Source of the DNA: Paraburkholderia domus
GTDB lineage: Bacteria; Pseudomonadota; Gammaproteobacteria; Burkholderiales; Burkholderiaceae
DNA: 64,000 bases
Direction: 5' to 3'
Assembly (NCBI RefSeq): GCF_905220705.1
Contig: NZ_CAJNAT010000006.1
Span: 124,001-188,000, forward strand
The notes under the pieces were generated by a model. The model had not been told where the DNA came from and did not search any database. It was given only the letters and a program-made list of their open reading frames with translations. Both the position numbers and the translations under genes were made by a program. Within the stretch, counting starts at the first letter, position 1, and each line of letters starts with the position of its first letter. Positions 29,226 through 37,685 of the stretch are shown piece after piece.

Positions 29226-31666
29226 TTATCAGCCCTCCTTTCTTGCCGACATCTGGCGCGACGTCCAGCAACAGGGACGTCGTCGATCCAATGATGGACG
29301 CCGTTGACCAATTCGAGTTGGCGCATGGGATTTACCCGATCGCATTTGATCGGCGCTGGCATACCGGTGTCCATCTGATGCCCGCGACACAAAGCGAACG
29401 CGTGCGTGCGATTGCTGACGGCGAAGTAGTTGCGTACCGGGTGTGCCAATCAGCCGTCGCCGGTGGCGAAGGCAACTTGGATAGCAATCCTGGGTTTGTG
29501 CTTCTCAAGCATTCAACCGAAACAGGCGATGACCGTTCGATAACCTTCTATTCGCTGTACATGCATTTGCTCGAGCTCGACAAGTATCTAAGCCTCGGCG
29601 TGGATGGCAGCACTTTGCCGGAATTCCTGCGGATGCCAACCGCACGTGAAGGACAAGAGGGCGGAGGCAAGAAAGTCTATCGGAAAGACGTTCTGGGATT
29701 GTCAGGTCGGTGCCATGGACAGCGTCACATCCACTTCGAAATTTTCATGCTGCCGGATGATTTCAATGCGTACTTCGGCAGTACCCGACTCGACAATAAG
29801 CAGCCCACAACTCCGACAAGCAAAGACTACTGGGGGCATAGCCATTACGTTATTCCCGCAGATCAAACTTTTCTCTCTAGACCGCCAGGAGCGGATGCGA
29901 ACAACAAGCTCAAAGATGTCGAATTCGATGTGCTCCAAGGCGGCACAAACGCGGGTTATGCCTTGCACGTGGAAACGTACTTCCATCACGGCAACAAGTA
30001 CACGAACGCGTGGAGCGTGGGACAAGACGGCACGCGTACGCTGCTAACGCCTCAGCCGGTGAAGGAATCTGGCTATGAATACGATCTATACGCCCGTGCC
30101 ACCAAGCTCTACCCGGGCTGCCCGAGCGATGGGCTTGAGCTGCTGCGTTTTGGCAGGATTCTGACGGAACATCCCGTCTTGCAAAACGGCGCAATGAATA
30201 CGCCAGCCGGCATAGCACCCGGGATAGCCGGCAATCCTCATCCGATCGAGCAGACGAACCCTCGCATAACCTGGATGCGGGTAACGTATGCGCAAGGGCA
30301 AGAAGGCTATATCGACGCGGCCAACAGCCGCATCGTCAAGTTGTCTGACGCCGACTTCCCGTACTCAATGGGTTGGACCAAGATCAGCGAGGGAAACACG
30401 CCCTACGGTGACGACGGACTGTGCGACATCGATGACCTCAAGAAGCTCATCGGAGAGGTTGCGGTCACATCGCCCGATGCCAAAGAGTACGAGGACGAGG
30501 ACGCACTAAGCAATTGGGTCAAAAACAATGACGTAGTCCGAGGGAAATTGAAGGGCTTCATCTGCGAGGCACCAACCGCATGGAGCAGCGCGCATAACGA
30601 TACGCGGTACGCAGCGCTGAACGAACCGGACGGTTTTTATGGCAAGCAGAAACAAACCAACCCAAACGGATACCGTGATTTCCTTAATCTGCTGAAAAAA
30701 TTCCAGTTTTGGGACAAAACGGGCTTGCCGGACGGAAAGCTTTGGTTTTTTCATCCGCTGCAATTTGTTCGACACTTCAGAAAATGCGGATGGTTGAGCG
30801 CCAACGAATTCAAGCAACTTCTGCCTACAGAAGTGTTGCGCGAAGCCTCAGGTCAAACCATGTATTACGAGTCGATTCCCAATTCTTATGCTGTCGGCCC
30901 GATCGCGAAGAATCATCGGATTCCTTTAAACAAAGCGTTTCGAAAATATAATATCGTTTCGCCGAGTCGCATGTCCGCCTTATTGGGAAACGCCTTGCAA
31001 GAAACGCAATGGCTCAGCAAGCTTCACGAAAGCAATTCCGGCATGTGGTATTACCCGTGGGACGGCCGCGGTTTTTTGCAACTTACCCACCCGGATAACT
31101 ACATTAAATATTGGGATTTTCGAGGAAAAAAATCGCAAATTTCTCAAGCGACGCGGGACGCAATGGCAATGGCGAAAAACCAGGCGAATGCCAATCGCCC
31201 TCACGCGCAGGATTACATCGCCGACGCAGTGAGCGGCGTAACGTTGCCGATGATTCAATGGCGCGAGGACGTTGGAGATAACACGAACATCACCAGGGAT
31301 CTACTGTCTCCTACGGATAGCGCTGGGTTCTATTGGTCTATGACGGGCATGGCACGCCATGCGGATAAAGACGTCAATCTTCAACGAAGAACAGTCGCGG
31401 CAAGGCGTCCGCCTGATCCCCATCACCCAAATGTGCCGAACCCTCCCGTGCAGAAAATCTTTTATCACAGCATGGCGTTTCGCGATGCGTCGGCTGCTGT
31501 TAACTTGCCGAGCGCCGTTGGCAACCCCAACATGCATTTCAATGGCTACATCGCTCGCTGCGTGGCTTATGCTCATGCGCTGGCGGTATTGGGGGACATT
31601 CTTTTCCCCGACGCGTCAGGCGAACTGCTGCTATTTCCAGAGGGCCGCACGCCGCGGAGAACGTGA
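29222..31666 (+). CDS. Two-domain peptidoglycan hydrolase, probable T6SS effector
   Basis: This is an 814-residue protein. The N-terminal domain resembles M23 endopeptidases: RRWHTGVHL (His47; the usual H-x-G-x-D Asp is His here) and RHIHFEIF (His169, His171). The middle part (about 190-560) is unassigned. The C-terminal domain resembles GH19/lysozyme-type glycosidases: NALQETQW with candidate catalytic Glu594 and DGRGFLQLTHPDNY from residue 614. It would cut both peptide and glycan parts of peptidoglycan. There is no signal peptide, consistent with type VI delivery. It follows a VgrG remnant with an ATGA overlap and is followed by a secreted candidate immunity protein. GC is lower than in the core genes. 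Zinc dependence of the altered M23 site is unproven. Confidence 0.78.
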   Translation: MIISPPFLPTSGATSSNRDVVDPMMDAVDQFELAHGIYPIAFDRRWHTGVHLMPATQSERVRAIADGEVVAYRVCQSAVAGGEGNLDSNPGFVLLKHSTETGDDRSITFYSLYMHLLELDKYLSLGVDGSTLPEFLRMPTAREGQEGGGKKVYRKDVLGLSGRCHGQRHIHFEIFMLPDDFNAYFGSTRLDNKQPTTPTSKDYWGHSHYVIPADQTFLSRPPGADANNKLKDVEFDVLQGGTNAGYALHVETYFHHGNKYTNAWSVGQDGTRTLLTPQPVKESGYEYDLYARATKLYPGCPSDGLELLRFGRILTEHPVLQNGAMNTPAGIAPGIAGNPHPIEQTNPRITWMRVTYAQGQEGYIDAANSRIVKLSDADFPYSMGWTKISEGNTPYGDDGLCDIDDLKKLIGEVAVTSPDAKEYEDEDALSNWVKNNDVVRGKLKGFICEAPTAWSSAHNDTRYAALNEPDGFYGKQKQTNPNGYRDFLNLLKKFQFWDKTGLPDGKLWFFHPLQFVRHFRKCGWLSANEFKQLLPTEVLREASGQTMYYESIPNSYAVGPIAKNHRIPLNKAFRKYNIVSPSRMSALLGNALQETQWLSKLHESNSGMWYYPWDGRGFLQLTHPDNYIKYWDFRGKKSQISQATRDAMAMAKNQANANRPHAQDYIADAVSGVTLPMIQWREDVGDNTNITRDLLSPTDSAGFYWSMTGMARHADKDVNLQRRTVAARRPPDPHHPNVPNPPVQKIFYHSMAFRDASAAVNLPSAVGNPNMHFNGYIARCVAYAHALAVLGDILFPDASGELLLFPEGRTPRRT

Positions 31667-31668
31667 AT

Positions 31669-32346
31669 ATGAAATCGAAAAACACCGTTGCGGTTTTTTC
31701 AATCGTATTCTTTGTGGCTTTGAGCAGTTTTGCTAACGAAAAACTCAAGGCTGCCAGCGAAAGAATTGAAATAGAAGTTCAAGCTTGCAAATTTTCCATC
31801 ACACCAAGCGCGCATGGAGAAGTGACGATACCGAGGGAAGAAAATGATTATAAATTTGCGGGATACAGCGAAGCCCTTGATTCTAACGGAGTGAGCCAGC
31901 GGTTCGGGTTCTCGATTGGATGTGTCGACCGCGTGACGGATAGAAATGACGTGGCTAAAGAACACGGCGGATACTTTGATCCAGAAAAGAAGGCGTGGGT
32001 TGCGTACTTTCTTGATGAACAGGACAAGGGCAGTCTCGCCCCTGCAACGCACATTTATGCGGTTCACACTTCCAACGCTAGCGGATTCGCACGCACGACC
32101 GATGACGTGATTGGGGATCCGCGTCAGCGTGCGCGTGCATTGTCATACTGTCTGTTTCACGACGCGAAGGCGATTTGCGGAGATGGGCAAGTTATGAACT
32201 TATCCGATCAAAAGGCAAACTTTCTCCCGACTGCGCTGAAAATTTTACGCAGCGTGGAGTTTGTCGATGTTAAGCCTTACGATCGGTCCGCCTCGGGCGC
32301 CACGGGTACGGTGGCGCCGGTTGGCAAATCTACTCACAAAAAATAG
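31669..32346 (+). CDS. Candidate periplasmic immunity protein
   Basis: This 225-residue protein has a clear signal peptide (MKSKNTVAVFSIVFFVALSS, cleavage near SFA-NE) and at least four Cys (VQACKF, SIGCVD, SYCLFHDAKAICGD), which could form disulfides. It has no recognised domain. A periplasmic protein directly behind a peptidoglycan-hydrolase effector is the usual form of a T6SS immunity gene. ATG 31669 has GGAGA eight bases upstream; GTG 31663 is an alternative. The start lies just after the effector stop. Its stop codon (32344-32346) touches the junction with DUF2075 repeat copy B. Confidence 0.7.
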   Translation: MKSKNTVAVFSIVFFVALSSFANEKLKAASERIEIEVQACKFSITPSAHGEVTIPREENDYKFAGYSEALDSNGVSQRFGFSIGCVDRVTDRNDVAKEHGGYFDPEKKAWVAYFLDEQDKGSLAPATHIYAVHTSNASGFARTTDDVIGDPRQRARALSYCLFHDAKAICGDGQVMNLSDQKANFLPTALKILRSVEFVDVKPYDRSASGATGTVAPVGKSTHKK

Positions 32347-32940
32347 GCGAACAAACGCATCTGAGCCGTTGCAGCGGAACGGTGCCTCGAGTTCAAATTC
32401 GTGCACCGTGCACTTGTACTTCTCCGCGTACTCCCGAATACAAGCGGCGGAGCCGATCTCGTCGGGGCGTGCGATCTGATGGTCGTCGATGAGAAATACC
32501 AGGACACGTGCGGCCGCGATCAATTCCTCCAGTTGCTTCAGACCAGATTTCTTGTTCGCCGGCGTGAAGCGGTTGCTGCTCACGTCTCGGATACGATGTG
32601 CTTCGTCAGTGACCAGCACGTCCACCGAATCAGCCTGCGCGTCTACGCAGCCGTTCGTGTACGTAAACAGCTCCTGACCTCGTGAATCAATGATCTTCCG
32701 CAGCGTTTCAGTGAACGCTTTGGAGCCGGTCACGTAGTGCGTCGAATAGTGACTTGATAACAAACTCGCGACGAGGTTGATCGCCAGCACAGACTTGCCG
32801 GTGCCTGGGCCACCCTTGATGATGATGATCTGCTTCTGACGGTCATGCACCCCGCGACGCGCAGCGGTCATCACGGCGTCGAATGCCACCTGCTGCTCGT
32901 CAAGCAGCGTGTACTCCGGGTTGTTATTGATCACGGACGC
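32347..32940 (+). repeat. 594-bp direct repeat, copy B
   Basis: This is the partner of 28193-28786, same orientation, no indels, with start-to-start spacing of 4154 bp. Its left edge coincides with the end of the immunity gene stop codon. Together the copies bracket the VgrG remnant, effector and immunity gene. Confidence 0.88.
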
Positions 32941-33156
32941 CACATAGTCCATCAGCTTCTTGCTAGGGCGATAGCGATTTTCTTCCATACGACGCAGCAC
33001 TTCCAGACCGTCGCCACCTCCAACCCGATCCACCAGAAACTGGACGAACTCGTCTATGTCGTCGGCGCTGAACGTCGGTGCCGTCTCCAGCAACGCCGAG
33101 AATTTAGGCGCCCGGAGCGGATCAGCTGGGTGCGAATGGTAGTTGTGTAAATAGTG
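32347..33156 (-). pseudogene. DUF2075 helicase, 5' portion (copy B)
   Basis: This is the N-terminal side of the same helicase family as copy A: SADDIDEFVQFLVDRVGGGD, RRMEENRYRPSKKLMDYVAS, then Walker A GGPGTGKS and VLVTDEAHRIRD. Family similarity appears to extend upstream of the first ATG (33093) as LHNYHSHPADPLRAPKFSAL until a stop at 33157-33159, next to the IS66 end, so the true N-terminus is lost. At its 3' side the homology ends at 32347; the frame runs on into the antisense of the immunity gene to 32245. It is not a functional gene as it stands. Confidence 0.85.
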
Positions 33157-33225
33157 TTAGCGGCGGTGTAAAAGCGTCATTAGATGGTATCCGTCAGCGG
33201 AACCCGTCGGCGTAGTTCTCCGCGG

Positions 33226-33717
33226 CTAGATGTCGACGATTTTTCGCAGTAAGGCGTAGGAAACACGCCAGTGACCATCGGTGTCATTGACGGCAATCGA
33301 GGCGGTCTTCGCATTCAGCCGAACGATGATGCCGACGCGCTCGCTCAGGTGCTTGTCGGTGAAGCCGACTGTGTCGCCGATGAAGAACTCTTCGCGCTGT
33401 GTTCTCGACGGCGGTGTTGGTTCGACGTGCGGCTGAGCACTCGAAGTTTGTGGGATGATCGCCGCATAGAGCACGCCCCAACGGCGTCGAGTTGCGCTGT
33501 CCTGAATCACCGCCTGTGTCTGCCGAAGTTCAACGATCGTGCCTTGTGCCGGCGGCCCGAGCGGGTTGTCACCGATGTAGTTGACGGACATCCCCAGATG
33601 CAGGCGGTGACGTATTTCGAGAATACGTCTCGGGTCATCAAGCATCTTGCCGATAGCAAGATAGAGACGATACAACTCGGCGCTAGGCGCCTGTCGAAGG
33701 GAATCTAGAATATCCAT
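33226..33717 (-). CDS. IS66 passenger gene, protein with two SH3/KOW-like units
   Basis: This 163-residue protein lies between tnpC and the left IS end on the same strand, 15 bp behind tnpC. Two stretches look like internal repeats of a small beta-barrel: GMSVNYIGDNPLGPPAQGTI..RRRWGVLYAAII and IGDTVGFTDKHLSERVGIIV..DGHWRVSYALLRKI. Such KOW/SH3-like units bind nucleic acid or protein. No transposition motif is present. Its role is unknown; it may be a passenger of this IS66 subgroup or a host gene picked up by it. Confidence 0.6.
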   Translation of the reverse strand: MDILDSLRQAPSAELYRLYLAIGKMLDDPRRILEIRHRLHLGMSVNYIGDNPLGPPAQGTIVELRQTQAVIQDSATRRRWGVLYAAIIPQTSSAQPHVEPTPPSRTQREEFFIGDTVGFTDKHLSERVGIIVRLNAKTASIAVNDTDGHWRVSYALLRKIVDI

Positions 33718-33731
33718 GGTGTCGAGGTGTT

Positions 33732-35246
33732 CTAACGGGCGAGCGGCAAGAGCTCGTGCACGCGATTGACGGGATACGACGGCAATTGCTCAAGCGTTCG
33801 TTCGAGCCACGCGTAGGGCTCTATACCGTTGAGGCGAACCGTCCCGATGAGTGAATACATCGTTGCTGCTGCACGGGCGCCTCGTGGTGAACCTGCAAAC
33901 ATCCAGTTCGACCGGCCCAGGGCAATCGGCCTGATTTGTCTTTCAAGAGCATTGTTGTCCGGCAGGAGGACGCCGCTCTCGGTATATCGGATCAGCGCCT
34001 TCCAATGTCGCAACGCATAACCGAAGGCCTTGGCGAGCGGCGCTTGCGGGAGCAAACCGATGCTGTTTGCCTCCAGCCATCGACGAAATTGCGCAAGCAC
34101 TGGCAATGCCTCGGTTTGCCGGGCCGCAAGTTTGATGTCTGGCGTTTGATCTTTAACCCGCGACTCAATTGCATACAGCCTGGCGATCCACTGCAGGGCT
34201 TGCGCTGCGAGCCTCGGGCCTTTCTGAGCCTTGGCAATCTCGAAGAACCGTCGGCGGCAATGCGCCCAACATCCGACCTCGATGATATCGCCTCGCTCGT
34301 AAAGCGCACCATGGCCGCTATACGCGTCGGCTTGCAAATAGCCTTTGTATTCGTTCAGGTACAGCAGCGGATGTGCTCCCGCACGTGACTCAGCGAACTC
34401 GAACACGACCGCCGGCGGGTGGTCGACCCAGACGCCGTTCTCATTTCTCTGGCCCGCGCCAAGGTAGCCCCATAATCGCGCTGTACGCGTTGACGGGTGG
34501 CCTCGCTCGAGCAAAGGCAGTGTCGTGTCGTCCACGTGCATTCGCGGCGCCTTCAACTGGTGGGTGCGCAACCCGGGCATCAGTACCGAGAGTAGCTCGG
34601 CCGATGCCAGCTTCCATTCGCACAGCGTGGCGCGTGGCAAGTACACGCCACGGCGCGCGTAGCGGATTTCCTGGCGATTCAACGGCAGATGATCGACATA
34701 GGTGTTGACCAGCACATTGGCGAGCAGGCTCGCGCTGGCATTGCTCTTCGGTAGCGGCGACGGCTGCGCGCTTGCAGTCACGATGGTCGACTCGCCATCC
34801 TTCTTCACCACGTATTTGAAGCGGATGTGCTCAATGACGGTGAGCCTGGACGGCTCGTAATGCAGTGTCTCGCTGCGTTCTTCGCCGATCCGTTCGAGCG
34901 TATCGAACGCCATCTTCTGTTCATCGCTGAGATCGTATTCGATGCATGTGCGGGGCAGCTCCTTCGGCAAAGCAGGACGCCCTTTGCGAGTGTGGCCCGC
35001 TACAGGTACTGCGTCGGGCACGGGCGGCACCGGGATATCCGTGGCAGCATCAAACAGTTCGGCCTGGCCGGCCAGGCGCTCGGAACTCACGCCGAAGCGC
35101 GCCCGGTTCAGCTGTGCAATCTGATGCTGGAGGATTTCCAGCTGCTCCCACAACGCCCGTGCAAGCCGGTTCTGTTCCAGCGCGAATGCTTGCAGCGCAT
35201 CGGGCTCGACGGGAAGATCCGCGACAGTGACGGCGGTGGGTGGCAT
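33732..35246 (-). CDS. tnpC: IS66 transposase TnpC
   Basis: This 504-residue DDE transposase has an N-terminal coiled coil (ALEQNRLARALWEQLEILQH), a leucine-rich zinc-finger-like region and a DDE core: RMHVDDTTLP (first Asp), LQADAYSGHGALY (second Asp) and LPDNNALERQIRPIALGRSN (Glu). ATG 35246 (MPPTAVTVADL) is chosen; the upstream extension to 35303 lacks family similarity. Length and motifs look intact, so the element may still be active. Confidence 0.93.
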   Translation of the reverse strand: MPPTAVTVADLPVEPDALQAFALEQNRLARALWEQLEILQHQIAQLNRARFGVSSERLAGQAELFDAATDIPVPPVPDAVPVAGHTRKGRPALPKELPRTCIEYDLSDEQKMAFDTLERIGEERSETLHYEPSRLTVIEHIRFKYVVKKDGESTIVTASAQPSPLPKSNASASLLANVLVNTYVDHLPLNRQEIRYARRGVYLPRATLCEWKLASAELLSVLMPGLRTHQLKAPRMHVDDTTLPLLERGHPSTRTARLWGYLGAGQRNENGVWVDHPPAVVFEFAESRAGAHPLLYLNEYKGYLQADAYSGHGALYERGDIIEVGCWAHCRRRFFEIAKAQKGPRLAAQALQWIARLYAIESRVKDQTPDIKLAARQTEALPVLAQFRRWLEANSIGLLPQAPLAKAFGYALRHWKALIRYTESGVLLPDNNALERQIRPIALGRSNWMFAGSPRGARAAATMYSLIGTVRLNGIEPYAWLERTLEQLPSYPVNRVHELLPLAR

Positions 35247-35304
35247 GTGCCCATGATGCCTAACTCGAGCGACGTTTACAAGCTCGGGCTCCCGCTGGAG
35301 CACA

Positions 35305-35652
35305 TCACGTCACACGCGTCACCGCCACGGTGCGGTGTGGCTCTCGCGCCGGAATCTCGATGCCTTCTAGCCATGCGTTGAGCTCGGCAAGGGTGAAGCC
35401 GCGCTGAGCGAGTAACGAGGGTGACGGGAAACGGCCTCGTTCAAGCCGCTTATACCAAAGAGCGAAGCCAGTGCGGTCCCAATAAAGAATCTTCACCTTG
35501 GAGCGGTCGCGCGCCACGAAGACGAACAGGTTGCCCGATGCGGGCTTCTGGGCAAGTAGCGGCTCGACGAGATAAGACAGGCCATCGATCGCCTTGCGCA
35601 TGTCGACCGGGTCGCGACAGATGTAAGCGCGAACGTCCGAGGCAATCAGCAC
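35305..35652 (-). CDS. tnpB: IS66 accessory protein TnpB
   Basis: This 115-residue protein has the family core RDPVDMRKAIDGLSYLVEPL, GNLFVFVARDRSKVKILYWD and GFALWYKRLERGRFPSP. It is required for IS66 transposition, with unknown mechanism. It starts at GTG 35652, overlapping the tnpA stop by 7 bp, and ends 58 bp before the tnpC start. Confidence 0.93.
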   Translation of the reverse strand: MLIASDVRAYICRDPVDMRKAIDGLSYLVEPLLAQKPASGNLFVFVARDRSKVKILYWDRTGFALWYKRLERGRFPSPSLLAQRGFTLAELNAWLEGIEIPAREPHRTVAVTRVT

Positions 35653-36068
35653 CGGCCACCTCCGAGTTGTCCAAGCACGAAGCGCACAATGCGCTCGGCG
35701 TGAACGCCGGTTAGTTCGATGCGAACGCCGGCGAGCGAGAGCGTCACCCGGTCACGCGAGGGCGATGCCTCAGCCGCTGGCGTTGCTACGGACGGGCCCC
35801 GGGGCCCGAGTTCAACATCCGGATTGGCAACGATGAATGCCGCGTCTGCAGTAACCGCGAGCGGCTGTTTGATCTCTTTGACCGGACTTGAGAGTTTCTT
35901 GCGCCACAGGCTGAATGTACTTACCGCAAGACCCTGTTCTCGGCAAAACCGCCGAGCGCCAATCCCACTCGCTTTCCACGCCGTAACCATTTCGCACCAG
36001 AACGCTTCCCCTTGCCGTGGGCGACGTGTGCCCATTGCCGTTGCAGCCTTAATGTTCTCGTCTTCCAT
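35646..36068 (-). CDS. tnpA: IS66 accessory protein TnpA
   Basis: This 140-residue protein has an N-terminal helix-turn-helix (FWCEMVTAWKASGIGARRFC, REQGLAVSTFSLWRKKL), the usual TnpA fold of IS66, and a variable C-terminus. It is the first gene of the tnpA-B-C-passenger run, about 80 bp inside the right inverted repeat. Confidence 0.88.
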   Translation of the reverse strand: MEDENIKAATAMGTRRPRQGEAFWCEMVTAWKASGIGARRFCREQGLAVSTFSLWRKKLSSPVKEIKQPLAVTADAAFIVANPDVELGPRGPSVATPAAEASPSRDRVTLSLAGVRIELTGVHAERIVRFVLGQLGGGRC

Positions 36069-36147
36069 CGCATTGCTCCATTCTCACGAAAGCAATACGT
36101 TCGCACTCGAGGGTGCGAGATTCAAGACGGGATCCGTTGACGCTTAC

Positions 36148-36338
36148 GATAAAGCCAGATCATCCGCATATCGCGTATACGTCGCGCCGAGAGACCGCGC
36201 CAACCCAGCCAGCCTCAGATCCAACCGAAACGCACACAAATTCGCCAACGCCGACGAAGTCGGCACCCCTTGCGGCAAATGCCGGTTCCGATAAGCGACG
36301 CACCTAAGTCTTGTCAACGCATTGGCAGTACGAAACAC
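36148..36338 (-). pseudogene. Reverse transcriptase fragment (retron/defence type)
   Basis: About 60 residues of a bacterial reverse transcriptase remain: RNRHLPQGVPTSSALANLCA followed by the catalytic TRYADDLALS. The frame is cut at 36147 by the IS66 right end immediately after the YADD box. The N-terminal fingers are also absent: upstream sequence (36339-36509) has no recognisable RT match. The motif spacing is that of retron-type and other defence-associated RTs, not of group II introns, but the fragment is too short to classify. Confidence 0.8.
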
Positions 36339-36509
36339 TTTTGCAACAAAGTACTGGCGAAGAATTCGATTGATAGAGAAGACAACTGCAACTCATCGTT
36401 GATGATGTACGGCGGAAAGATCTGAAACAGGACACGACGCTGTCCCACCCGCGCAGAGACGGTATCTGATCGGGACGACAACAACTCTGGTTTGACGCTG
36501 CGAAAGCGA

Positions 36510-37685
36510 TCACAACTTTTGCAGCGCTGCCTCCACCCACCCAAACCCGATCTTCTCCTGCTCCAACCTCAAATTTTTTCGCAACCGGTTATCGCGCAGA
36601 TCGTCGTATAGCATCTGTTCACCTTGAGTAAGGCGCGGCAAATCCCGCAACGTCTGCTTGTCCTCACGATCCCATTGCGATTCGAACGCCATCAGCGTTT
36701 GCCGGTCCATCAAAAACGATTCAACGTGAGCGAATTGACGGCGCAATTGATCGAGAATCGCAAACCCATGCGTGTCGATGTCGCCCCAGTAACAAATGCG
36801 TCGATACGAAAGCCACGTGGCGTCAGCGAGCATTTCAAAGCCATATCCGGCACCGAAGACAACCATGCTGTCGTCAACTGGCGGAAATGCCAGAAAATTA
36901 ATTTCGTTTTCCGTGATAAAAATGCGGCTAACGTCGAGCTCCAGGCGAGCAAAACTGGCGGCATCCAGCGTAACGTCCTGCTCAGTGCTGGCGGGCTGAA
37001 ACAGGGCCTTCTTCGCATCCAGCACACGGAAGCGGATACGCAACGGCTTCTCTCGCAATCCATAGCGCGCGGCGAACTGGCTGAGGCCGGATCGTGCAGG
37101 GTCCACCGCTTGCGCGGGCAATACGCAATCCAGCAACTCCGCAAATACACCGCGATGGGTCTCAATGAATTTGGTGTGTACGTCCGCGATATCGATTTGC
37201 CGTAGATATATCCCCGGCCGCGGATGCGCCTCCAGCCACACGCACACGTCCACCAGTCGCCCCCAAACATCAGCGAGCTCAAGCGCCCTTAGCGGCCTTT
37301 TCGCGAGCCACGGAACAAGCCGTGGCTCACGCGTACGGGTCACATCCAGCAACAATGCGAAACGAGCGGCATCGCGTTGCTTTCCAATCAACGCGACGGC
37401 GTCCTCGAAGGAGTCGATCCAGACTTCAACGGGCAGCGCATTGGCGCCGAAGACTCGATGCCGAAACTCCCGCATCTCAAGGCGGCAATGTGCGATTGCC
37501 CTGAGCGAACTACTCCATTGGCGAATGTCCTCGAAGCGTTCCGTGATCTCAGCGGACGTAGGACTTTTCAGCACGAGGCGCTTTGGAAACAACGATGCGC
37601 CCGTTGCGACACCGGCGAGTAGTTCACCTCGTTCCCAGAGCCTGCTGACCTGCATGCGCAGATCGGCCGGTGTGGTCCAATTCAC
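36510..37685 (-). CDS. jetD: Wadjet nuclease subunit JetD
   Basis: This 391-residue protein has an N-terminal DUF3322 region and a C-terminal DUF2220, TOPRIM-like nuclease domain. Acidic candidate catalytic residues lie in [15 protein letters not shown] and [20 protein letters not shown]. JetD cuts plasmid DNA extruded by the JetABC condensin-like complex. The start is GTG 37685, overlapping the jetC stop (GTGA), so coupling is likely. It is the last gene of the operon. The sequence appears complete. Confidence 0.92.
   Translation of the reverse strand: MNWTTPADLRMQVSRLWERGELLAGVATGASLFPKRLVLKSPTSAEITERFEDIRQWSSSLRAIAHCRLEMREFRHRVFGANALPVEVWIDSFEDAVALIGKQRDAARFALLLDVTRTREPRLVPWLAKRPLRALELADVWGRLVDVCVWLEAHPRPGIYLRQIDIADVHTKFIETHRGVFAELLDCVLPAQAVDPARSGLSQFAARYGLREKPLRIRFRVLDAKKALFQPASTEQDVTLDAASFARLELDVSRIFITENEINFLAFPPVDDSMVVFGAGYGFEMLADATWLSYRRICYWGDIDTHGFAILDQLRRQFAHVESFLMDRQTLMAFESQWDREDKQTLRDLPRLTQGEQMLYDDLRDNRLRKNLRLEQEKIGFGWVEAALQKL

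Larger units (their letters stand above)
33168..36147 (-). mobile_element. IS66-family element with passenger gene
   Basis: The element contains tnpA, tnpB and tnpC plus a passenger gene, all on the minus strand. The right end is set at 36147: reading inward it starts GTAAGCGTCAACGG, and outside it the reverse-transcriptase coding sequence resumes. The left end is less certain; GTAAAAGCGTCAT at 33168 is the best inverted match. The 8 bases outside the right end (GATAAAGC) are not found outside the left end, so there is no target-site duplication and the element sits at a rearrangement junction. Confidence 0.75.

Noticed and set aside
36311..36509. Possible N-terminal part of the reverse transcriptase.
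   Set aside because: Translated frames show no RT fingers motif, and the frame that contains YADD has no match upstream of residue 1 of the remnant.
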